NCBI GenBank assembly: GCA_022758985.1
Contig: JAEMQC010000001.1
Location: forward strand, 1-6,299
From: Campylobacteraceae bacterium
GTDB taxonomy: Bacteria > Campylobacterota > Campylobacteria > Campylobacterales > UBA6016
Length of the DNA stretch: 6,299 bases
Direction: 5' to 3'
The translations under genes and the position numbers were made by a program. Positions 1 to 5,672 of this stretch are shown one piece after another; position 1 is the stretch's first letter; every line of letters begins with the position of its first letter. The notes beneath the pieces are model-generated. The model was not told the origin of the DNA, did not search any database, and saw only the letters and a list, made by a program, of their open reading frames with translations.

Positions 1-1035
1 CATTCTCCACCATCTGCCAGCATCCGGATAAACAGGCACGCCCTCGTATATTACTGATGTGGCACCGATAGCTAGAGGTCCGTAAGTGATGTATGTATGT
101 CCCGTAATCCAACCCACGTCGGCGGTGCACCAATACGTATCGTTTTCCCCCACGTCAAATACCCATTTCATAGTCATTTGAGCCCAAAGAATATAGCCTG
201 CAGATGAGTGCTGAACACCTTTTGGTTTGCCGGTACTGCCTGAAGTGTATAGTAGGAATAGCGGATCTTCGCTATCCATAGCCTCAGCCGGACAATGTGC
301 ACTTTCAAGCTCTACAAGTTCGTTATAGATATAGTCTCTACCCGCAACATAAGGTATTTCTTCGTTATTTCTTTGTACGATTACTACCGCTTCGATGCTG
401 TTGCACCCTTTGCTTAGAGCTTCATCTACAACAGGTTTGAGCAGATAAGGTTTACCTCTTCTATAACCGCCATCACTTGTAATGACCACTTTCGCCTGTG
501 CGTCTTCGATTCTATCTCTAAGAGCCTCGGCAGAGAAACCGCCGAATACTACAGAGTGGATAGCGCCGATTCTTGCGCACGCAAGCATGAAAAATACGGC
601 TTCCGGAATCATCGGCATATAGATAATTACTCTATCGCCTTTTTTTACGTTAAATCTATTTTTTAGTAGGTTTGCGGTTTTACATACTTCATAGTAAAGC
701 TCTCTATAGGTTATAACTCTTTTATCACCCGGTTCACCTTCAAAGATGATCGCCGCTTTGTTTTTTCTAGTTTCTAAGTGTCTATCAAGGCACTGCTCGC
801 TTACATTTAGCTTGCCGCCGGTAAACCATTTGTAGTTTGGAGCGGATGATTCGTCAAGCGTTTTTTCAAACGGCTTTTTCCAATCTATCATCTCTCTCGC
901 AAAGTGCGCCCAAAAGCCCTCGTAGTCTCTCTCTGCCCACTCTACAAGCTCCTCGTATTCGCACATATTTTTGATATTTGGGCTTTTGAAAAGCTCTTTT
1001 CTCGGTTTAAAAACCATTCCGTGCAGTTCTTCCAT
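1..1035 (-). CDS. acs: Acetyl-CoA synthetase (AMP-forming), N-terminal part, truncated by window edge
   Basis: Acs ligates acetate to CoA in the cytoplasm via acetyl-AMP, releasing AMP and PPi. Reading the minus strand from the ATG at 1035 gives 345 uninterrupted codons reaching position 1, about half of the usual roughly 650 residues. The protein begins MEELHGMVFKPRKELF. An ACAS_N-type region lies at about residues 25-80, followed by the AMP-binding domain. The ATP-binding P-loop-like motif YTSGSTGKPKG is at residues 263-273, with Thr264 at the same number as in E. coli Acs as I remember it. The conserved WCTADVGWITGH is at 302-313, and EGVP is at 331-334. A DGGYRRGKP stretch (188-196) lies where the family contacts CoA. 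The start is supported by AAGGAGAG 10 bases upstream. The missing part should hold the hinge and C-terminal domain with the acetylatable lysine. It lies 105 bp downstream of the exonuclease gene on the same strand. Identification is by strong recall of family motifs. Confidence 0.97.
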   Translation of the reverse strand, partial: MEELHGMVFKPRKELFKSPNIKNMCEYEELVEWAERDYEGFWAHFAREMIDWKKPFEKTLDESSAPNYKWFTGGKLNVSEQCLDRHLETRKNKAAIIFEGEPGDKRVITYRELYYEVCKTANLLKNRFNVKKGDRVIIYMPMIPEAVFFMLACARIGAIHSVVFGGFSAEALRDRIEDAQAKVVITSDGGYRRGKPYLLKPVVDEALSKGCNSIEAVVIVQRNNEEIPYVAGRDYIYNELVELESAHCPAEAMDSEDPLFLLYTSGSTGKPKGVQHSSAGYILWAQMTMKWVFDVGENDTYWCTADVGWITGHTYITYGPLAIGATSVIYEGVPVYPDAGRWWRM

Positions 1036-1045
1036 TGTTTGTAAC

Positions 1046-1053
1046 CTCTCCTT
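1046..1053 (-). promoter_or_regulatory. Strong ribosome binding site of acs
   Basis: On the minus strand AAGGAGAG precedes the acs ATG (1035) with a 10-base spacer. It is the best Shine-Dalgarno match in the window and fixes the acs start at 1035 rather than at the in-frame ATG six codons further in. It suggests acs is translated independently and efficiently, unlike the coupled genes upstream. Confidence 0.8.
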
Positions 1054-1070
1054 TACATCATAAAATTAAT

Positions 1071-1076
1071 ATTTTA
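1071..1076 (-). promoter_or_regulatory. Candidate -10 element of an acs promoter
   Basis: The 105-bp exonuclease/acs gap ends in a very AT-rich stretch (about 1057-1080). Read on the minus strand it contains GATAAAATATTAATTTT; TAAAAT at 1076-1071 resembles a sigma-70 -10 box and would give a leader of roughly 28 bases that still includes the ribosome binding site. No clear -35 is visible, which is common in Campylobacter promoters. A second -10-like hexamer, TATGAT at 1062-1057, would start transcription almost on the ribosome binding site and is less likely. AT-richness alone produces such matches by chance, so this is weak evidence. Confidence 0.25.
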
Positions 1077-1144
1077 TCTTTCTGCTGCTTTAGCAGCTAG
1101 CTTTAGTGCCTCAGCGGCAGCGTAGCCAAATGGGTTTTACTCAT
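1074..1144 (-). other. Possible tiny ORF, apparently one base out of frame, between exonuclease and acs genes
   Basis: On the minus strand an open segment from 1136 to the TAA at 1076-1074 reads NPFGYAAAEALK followed by LAAKAAER, an alanine-rich amphipathic-looking helix of 20 residues. It has no start codon in its own frame and is preceded directly by TAA. However, an ATG at 1144-1142, overlapping the exonuclease TGA as ATGA, begins Met-Ser-Lys. If the A run at 1138-1135 had five A instead of four, this ATG would read straight into the open segment, giving a 23-residue peptide. As written, the ATG reads only 13 codons before a stop. A lost or miscalled base, a decayed small gene, or chance are all possible. 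No function is assigned, and I do not recognise the peptide. Confidence 0.25.
1084..1097. repeat. Short inverted repeat upstream of acs
   Basis: GCTGC and GCAGC arms (1084-1088 and 1093-1097) flank a four-base loop. The stem is only 5 bp and no T run follows at once on either strand, so it is not a convincing terminator. It falls inside the alanine-codon-rich open segment, and alanine codons GCT and GCA produce such repeats by themselves. Confidence 0.3.
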
Positions 1145-1752
1145 TTGGCGTGCTTTTTAGATAGTTTGACAAATATTAACGCTGTCATTAAAGCGTCATA
1201 ATATGCGCTGTGTTGCCCAAATAGTGGCAAATTCAAATCTTTCATAATTGCTTCAAAACGCAAATCTACGTTTTTGCTGCCGAAGACATCGTTTTTTTTG
1301 TCAAAATAGAGGGCCGATACCTCTATTTGAGGATTTGGTAATTTTGTTCCCAAAAACTCCGTCATATATTTGTTTATCATCGCAACGTCAAACTCCAAGT
1401 AGTAGCCGACAAGCGCGCGATTTCCTATAAAATCCAAAAATCTCTCCAAAGCCTCCTTTGACGAAATTCCGTTCTCTACGTCGCAATTTCTGATGTGATG
1501 TACCTTGATACTCTCCTTATTTATTTGATTTTTTGGCCTTACTATTACCTCAAATTTTTCGCTTGTTAAAACTCGGTTTCCTCTGATTTTGACCGCCCCG
1601 ATAGATATAACCTCATCTTTTTTTGGGTTTAGTCCGGTAGTCTCACAATCAAAAGCAACATACTCATCAAACCTAGGCTCATCAAAAACAAAATCAAATC
1701 TTTTGTCTTTTAGTTTTCCCCTAAGATATTTTCTTTTTAAAGACTCAAACAT
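1141..1752 (-). CDS. DnaQ-like DEDDh 3'-5' exonuclease domain protein
   Basis: A 203-residue stand-alone exonuclease of the RNase T/DnaQ superfamily, which removes nucleotides from 3' ends using two metal ions. Exo I is FDCETTGL with Asp35 and Glu37, Exo II has Asp122 in LVGYYLEFD, and Exo III is HSAYYD with His181 and Asp186, so the full DEDDh set is present. The usual HNxxFD of DnaQ epsilon is replaced by YYLEFD, probably a subfamily trait. About 30 mostly basic residues precede the domain; there is no polymerase or helicase fusion and no signal peptide. The ATG directly follows the stop of the DUF294 gene (TAAATG) with no clear ribosome binding site, which points to translational coupling. 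It is not the replicative epsilon subunit on context: it sits in an acetate locus. Substrate (DNA, RNA or small nucleotides) is unknown. Confidence 0.9.
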   Translation of the reverse strand: MFESLKRKYLRGKLKDKRFDFVFDEPRFDEYVAFDCETTGLNPKKDEVISIGAVKIRGNRVLTSEKFEVIVRPKNQINKESIKVHHIRNCDVENGISSKEALERFLDFIGNRALVGYYLEFDVAMINKYMTEFLGTKLPNPQIEVSALYFDKKNDVFGSKNVDLRFEAIMKDLNLPLFGQHSAYYDALMTALIFVKLSKKHAK

Positions 1753-3558
1753 TTACGACAGATAACCAAGCTTGAAATGAGCAAACAAAAACTTTTTGAG
1801 TTTATCGACTATCTTTAACACATCCTTGAGCAGGTCTCTCTCTAATTTTGAAAGCCTTGATGGGTTGATATAGTTGTCCGGTTTTTGCCCTGTTTGTATC
1901 TTGTAGAGCCGCTCTTTTAGCCTTATTTCCAAAAGGAAGTTGTATGCCTCGATAAGCTCCTCGGCAAAAACCCTATCTATAAATCCGCTATTGTTTAGCT
2001 CCTTTATACGCTCAAACGTACTCACGGCATCTATATTTTTTTCATAGGCAAGAGCCCTGATGGAGTTCACGATAGGAAAAATACCGCCTTTTTTTATATC
2101 CATCTCGCCGCTATGCTCTTTTTTGTCAAGTACAAAACCGCCCAACATCGAAAGCGGTGTTTCAAAAGATAGCGAGCCGCCCGCCATACGAGCTAGTATT
2201 TGAGGATTTGCCTGAAGTTTTTTCTTTAGATATGCCTTTATTTCGTCGGCCAGCGCCTCGTTTCCGGCTACGAACTTGATATCCATCAGAATCGGTATAT
2301 TTAAAAAGCTCTTCTCGCTAGGCGACATCACCATCGAATAAATATCTTTTTTGTACTCTTCAAGCGTCTTCAGATAATACGGGTTTTTCGCCATCACACC
2401 GCCGCTGCACTCGGGGTAGCCTAGCCAAATCAGTATATCGTTAAATGCGGCAGCGTATTCGGATAGCTCCGCCGGATTTATGCCGTCTTTACAGATGACG
2501 GCATTGTCTTGGTCGGTGCGGAGTATCTGTTCACCCCTGCCCTCACTACCGAATATCACAAGGGCGATGTCGTCTCTTATGTCTGAGGGAAAAGACCACT
2601 CGAAAACCTTGCTAAACACTCTGATGTTGAGCTCGCTTACAAGCTTGATTATATGTTTGACTTTTACGCCCTCCGATAGAAGGTTTTTTACGGAGCTGTC
2701 AATATCAGCTATCGCGGACTTCAAATCCTCTTTTGTTTTCGCCATATCTATTTTTCTGGCCACAAACTGCGTATGCGTCGAAAACGAACCGAGAATATCT
2801 ATATCCTGAAGAACTCCGCATACCTCTTTGCCGTCAGTCAAAACAACCCTTTTGATATTGTGTTTCGTCATAAGCAGTAGCGCATTGAACAAAAAGTCGT
2901 TTTTGTCTATCGTCTTGATGTTTCTACTGGCGATGAGACCAACTTTTTCATCCAGATCCATTCTTGCCATCAGCACTTTTTTGCGCAGATCCGAGTCTGT
3001 AACTATGCCCACTTCGCCGCCAAAATCTACAAGCACGAACGTCTTGTTGGCCTCCGTCATTCTAGTAACCGCACCTATAATAGTCGTGTCGGCCTCAACA
3101 AATATCGGCTGTTCATACGCTATATCTGATATTTTTCTGACGAGATAACTATCGACGCTTTTGTGTTTTTCTTCTAGTTTTTTTGCTGCAGATAAAAAGA
3201 AGTAGTTTTCTACTTTTGTATTGGAGTGAACGGCCCTTAAAAAATCCTCTTTCGCTACCATATACAAAAGAGCCTCTTCGGCCGCTACGTATGAGCTGGC
3301 ATAGCTACCGGATAACAGCGCCTCAAAATCAAAAAAATCCTTGGGACCGTAATAGAATTCGCTCTCGCCAATCTCCTTCACTACGCCTTTAGCGACTATA
3401 TAAAAACACTCTGCCGACGACGAAGCTTTCAAAAACTCGTCGTTTTCCTTGACATACAAAATATCCGCTTTCGAGCAAAGCTCATCTAGCTCAAACTCGC
3501 CTAGCTCGTCAAACGGGTGGATTTTTGATAAAAATGTTTTTATATCGAGACTACTCAT
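1753..3558 (-). CDS. cNMP-like, CBS pair and DUF294 putative nucleotidyltransferase protein
   Basis: A 601-residue soluble protein. Its domains in order are: cyclic-nucleotide-binding-like beta barrel (about 8-115), two CBS motifs (about 145-195 and 207-257), DUF294 nucleotidyltransferase core related to GlnD (about 280-430), and a helical DUF294 C-terminal domain (about 455-595). The core shows FGSEGRGEQ at 336-344 followed by Asp349 and Asp351, the polymerase-beta-superfamily GS...DxD signature, with Asp426 in LMDIKF as a likely third carboxylate. The family stretch SGGVMAKNPYY is at 385-395. The catalytic site therefore looks intact. In the cNMP-like domain the expected Glu and Arg of the phosphate-binding cassette appear replaced (Phe78 and Ala87 by my alignment), so cAMP binding is doubtful. 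The start at 3558 has only a weak ribosome binding site (AAAGAAG) just after a strong hairpin. CBS pairs commonly bind adenylates. A role in tuning acetate metabolism is inferred from position only; the target is unknown. Confidence 0.92.
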   Translation of the reverse strand: MSSLDIKTFLSKIHPFDELGEFELDELCSKADILYVKENDEFLKASSSAECFYIVAKGVVKEIGESEFYYGPKDFFDFEALLSGSYASSYVAAEEALLYMVAKEDFLRAVHSNTKVENYFFLSAAKKLEEKHKSVDSYLVRKISDIAYEQPIFVEADTTIIGAVTRMTEANKTFVLVDFGGEVGIVTDSDLRKKVLMARMDLDEKVGLIASRNIKTIDKNDFLFNALLLMTKHNIKRVVLTDGKEVCGVLQDIDILGSFSTHTQFVARKIDMAKTKEDLKSAIADIDSSVKNLLSEGVKVKHIIKLVSELNIRVFSKVFEWSFPSDIRDDIALVIFGSEGRGEQILRTDQDNAVICKDGINPAELSEYAAAFNDILIWLGYPECSGGVMAKNPYYLKTLEEYKKDIYSMVMSPSEKSFLNIPILMDIKFVAGNEALADEIKAYLKKKLQANPQILARMAGGSLSFETPLSMLGGFVLDKKEHSGEMDIKKGGIFPIVNSIRALAYEKNIDAVSTFERIKELNNSGFIDRVFAEELIEAYNFLLEIRLKERLYKIQTGQKPDNYINPSRLSKLERDLLKDVLKIVDKLKKFLFAHFKLGYLS

Positions 3559-3574
3559 TTTTAGCTTCTTTGAT

Positions 3575-3602
3575 TACACAAGAGGAAAAGCCCTCTTGTG
3601 TA
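3575..3602 (-). promoter_or_regulatory. Strong intercistronic hairpin between actP and the DUF294 gene, without a U tract
   Basis: Arms ACACAAGAGG (3576-3585) and CCTCTTGTGT (3592-3601) pair perfectly over 10 bp, extended to 11 bp by T3575-A3602, around a six-base loop. It begins just 5 bases downstream of the actP stop on the minus strand. What follows on that strand is AATCAAAGAAGC, not a T run, and the plus-strand side also lacks one, so a classical Rho-independent terminator is not supported. It may instead protect the 3' end of the upstream actP message, act as a processing site, or partly attenuate read-through and so lower expression of the downstream genes relative to actP. Confidence 0.75.
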
Positions 3603-3607
3603 TAGGA

Positions 3608-5338
3608 TTAGTGTGCGGATGCGCCGTCGGCACCGATACCTGTTTGAGCTCTGATATACTGAGCTTCAAAGCCGGCTTTATCTTCGGCAGCTCTTGCGGA
3701 ACTGTCTAGTTTTGAAACTATGTAAGTTACCACAAATGTTAGCGTCATAGAGATAATCGCCGGATTTTTAAGACTAATTAGAGCCTCTTTGTTGCCAAGT
3801 ACGTCTTTCCATACCGTAGGCCCCATAACAACTATAACTATCGCCGTAATAAGACCCGTAAAGCCGCCTACAAAAGCCCCTTTTGTTGTTAGCTTGCTCC
3901 AATAGATTGAAAGAAGTAGTATCGGGAAGTTAACAGATGCGGCAATCGCAAATGCCAGACCAACCATGAATGCAACGTTTTGTTTTTCAAACGCAATACC
4001 GAGAAGGATTGCAAGAACACCTAGAACAAGAGTCGCTATTTTAGAAGCTTTCATCTCTGTCGCTTCGTCAACTTTGCCTTTTCCGATAACGCTAGCGTAT
4101 AGGTCATGGCTGATAGCAGAAGCGCCCGAGAGCGTAAGACCCGATACAACCGCAAGGATAGTTGCAAAAGCAACAGCCGAGATAAAGCCAAGGAACAAGT
4201 CGCCGCCAACCGCACGTGAGAGGTGGATAGCAGTCATGTTATCGCCGCCGACAAGAGCCTTTTTATCGCCGACAAGTATTTGAGAGGCATTTGTCTCAGA
4301 TACTATAGTTTGGAAACCGTTGACAACAGTCGCTACACCTTTTTGGAAGTATGCAGGATCAAGGGCAAGCAGCGTAATAGCGCCAAAACCGATAATAAAC
4401 GTAAGGATATAGAAATATCCGATAAGACCCGTCGCATAGAAAACTGATTTTCTAGCTTCCTTGGCGTCAGAGACCGTAAAGAATCTCATAAGGATGTGCG
4501 GAAGACCAGCAGTACCGAACATCAATGCAAGACCTAGAGATATAGCATTCCACGGGTCAGATACGAGTCCGCCAGGCTCCATAATCTTAGCGTGAGATTT
4601 GTGTATCTCTGTTGCGCTATGAAACATCGCCTCAAAGCTAAATCCGAAGTGAAGCATAACCATGAATGCTACAAATGAAGCACCTGAAAGAAGCAAGATT
4701 GCTTTAATGATTTGAATCCAAGTAGTCGCAAGCATACCGCCGAACGCAACATAAAGAATCATGAGCACGCCGACAAGCACAACCGCAGTCGAATAGCTAA
4801 GACCGAACAGAAGCTGAATAAGTTTACCTGCGCCGACCATTTGTGCGATAAGATAAAGGATAACGGTAACTATCGTACCGGCTGCTGCTATCGTTCTGAT
4901 ATCTTTTTGTCTAAGTCTAAAAGAGGCAACATCGGCAAATGTGTATTTACCAAGGTTTCTTAGCGGTTCGGCTATAAGAAACAAGATTATAGGCCAACCG
5001 ACCAAAAAGCCGATAGAGTAAATAAGGCCGTCAAAACCGCTCGTGTAAACAAGACCTGAAATACCAAGGAATGATGCGGCCGACATAAAGTCGCCGGCAA
5101 TAGCAAGACCGTTTTGTCTGCCTGTGATTCCGCCGCCCGCTGCATAAAAATCTTTTGCAGTTTTTGTTTTTTTGGCAGCCCAGTATGTAATACCAAGAGT
5201 AGCGCCGACAAATAGAAGGAACATAACGATAGCGTTTATGTTTAGCGCTTGTTTTTCTACCGCGCCGTCAACGCCACCAGCCGCAAATGCGGTTGCCGCT
5301 AAACAAAGAGCAGCAAGTATCGTCAAAAATCTTTTCAT
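3608..5338 (-). CDS. actP: ActP-type cation/acetate symporter (SSF family)
   Basis: An inner-membrane solute:sodium symporter family protein that in E. coli takes up acetate and a few other short acids such as glycolate, driven by a cation gradient. It has 576 residues against about 549 in E. coli. A signal-peptide-like start (MKRFLTILAALCLAATAFAA, 1-20) is followed by many hydrophobic segments. Stretches that I recall as near-identical in E. coli ActP include NGLAIAGDFMSAASFLGIS (76-94), IYSIGFLVGWPIILFLIAE (106-124), AQMVGAGKLI (165-174), MFGTAGLPHILMRFFTVSDA (273-292) and the C-terminal IRAQTGIG. The extra length sits mainly in one loop at about residues 328-365. AAAGG lies 7 bases before the ATG. 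The ATG overlaps the yjcH stop as ATGA, the standard yjcH-actP coupling. Acetate as substrate is very likely from similarity and neighbouring acs. Confidence 0.96.
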   Translation of the reverse strand: MKRFLTILAALCLAATAFAAGGVDGAVEKQALNINAIVMFLLFVGATLGITYWAAKKTKTAKDFYAAGGGITGRQNGLAIAGDFMSAASFLGISGLVYTSGFDGLIYSIGFLVGWPIILFLIAEPLRNLGKYTFADVASFRLRQKDIRTIAAAGTIVTVILYLIAQMVGAGKLIQLLFGLSYSTAVVLVGVLMILYVAFGGMLATTWIQIIKAILLLSGASFVAFMVMLHFGFSFEAMFHSATEIHKSHAKIMEPGGLVSDPWNAISLGLALMFGTAGLPHILMRFFTVSDAKEARKSVFYATGLIGYFYILTFIIGFGAITLLALDPAYFQKGVATVVNGFQTIVSETNASQILVGDKKALVGGDNMTAIHLSRAVGGDLFLGFISAVAFATILAVVSGLTLSGASAISHDLYASVIGKGKVDEATEMKASKIATLVLGVLAILLGIAFEKQNVAFMVGLAFAIAASVNFPILLLSIYWSKLTTKGAFVGGFTGLITAIVIVVMGPTVWKDVLGNKEALISLKNPAIISMTLTFVVTYIVSKLDSSARAAEDKAGFEAQYIRAQTGIGADGASAH

Positions 5339-5652
5339 TTGCCCGCCTTTCTAACTTCTTCTTTTACTTTTTCGCTTAGCTCGTCAAACTCAGTGTTTGC
5401 TCTTTTTGTGTATATACCGGTAAGTATGAACGATACAACGATAATACCTACACCGACAGGAATACCTACCGTAGTTACTCCGCCGCTTAGCGATACGCCA
5501 AGAAGCTTCTTGTCAAATGCAATGACAAGGATGAATGCATAGTACATAACAAGCATAATAGCTGCAAGCCTCACGCTAAAAGAGGTTCTTTTGGCGACAA
5601 GTTCTTGATAGCTAGGGCTGTTTTTGACTATTTCGACAAGATTGTTATTCAT
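5335..5652 (-). CDS. yjcH: DUF485 inner-membrane protein, YjcH family
   Basis: A 105-residue DUF485 protein, normal length for the family (E. coli YjcH is about 104). Two membrane segments are visible, at about 27-46 and 62-81, joined by a short loop. The second contains GIPVGVGIIVVSFILTGIY, a very well conserved block in YjcH proteins. A charged tail (TEFDELSEKVKEEVRK) is probably cytosolic and helical. The N-terminal ELVAKR also matches the family. It is nearly always found just before ActP and is thought to be an accessory partner, though its molecular role is unsettled. The start is supported by GAGGG (5664-5660), 7 bases before the ATG. It overlaps actP by four bases and lies only 20 bp after the porin stop. 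Confidence 0.95.
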   Translation of the reverse strand: MNNNLVEIVKNSPSYQELVAKRTSFSVRLAAIMLVMYYAFILVIAFDKKLLGVSLSGGVTTVGIPVGVGIIVVSFILTGIYTKRANTEFDELSEKVKEEVRKAGK

Positions 5653-5659
5653 GCGTGTA

Positions 5660-5664
5660 CCCTC
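5660..5664 (-). promoter_or_regulatory. Ribosome binding site of yjcH in the 20-bp porin/yjcH gap
   Basis: GAGGG with a 7-base spacer to the ATG at 5652. The whole gap between the porin stop and this start is 20 bases, leaving no room for a terminator and hardly any for a promoter, which supports read-through from the porin gene. Confidence 0.7.
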
Positions 5665-5672
5665 GTCTTTAA

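Noticed and set aside
1113..1129. Sigma-54-like TTGG-N10-GC pattern upstream of acs on the minus strand
   Set aside because: Only the GG/GC spacing and a few flanking bases fit; the -12 TT is CC and the rest of the -24 box is poor. It falls inside the alanine-rich open segment, and no activator site is visible.
1753..3558. cAMP receptor-type transcription factor
   Set aside because: There is a cNMP-like fold but no helix-turn-helix DNA-binding domain; the rest is CBS and nucleotidyltransferase, and the cyclic-nucleotide pocket residues look lost.
1141..3558. Two-gene phage-defence or toxin-antitoxin module (nucleotidyltransferase plus exonuclease)
   Set aside because: The family architecture (CBS/DUF294) and the placement inside an acetate uptake/activation gene run fit metabolism better; no other defence genes, integrase or composition shift are seen.
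3575..3602. Rho-independent terminator after actP
   Set aside because: The stem is strong but neither strand has a T run after it, so it is listed as an intercistronic hairpin.
2480..3709. Several plus-strand open frames of 60-110 codons opposite the DUF294 and actP genes
   Set aside because: They lie wholly or mainly antisense to well-supported coding regions, have low-complexity Ser/Leu-rich translations and no recognisable domain.
4987..5211. 74-codon minus-strand frame inside actP
   Set aside because: It is an out-of-frame shadow of the strongly conserved ActP N-terminal region, with no domain or start signal of its own.
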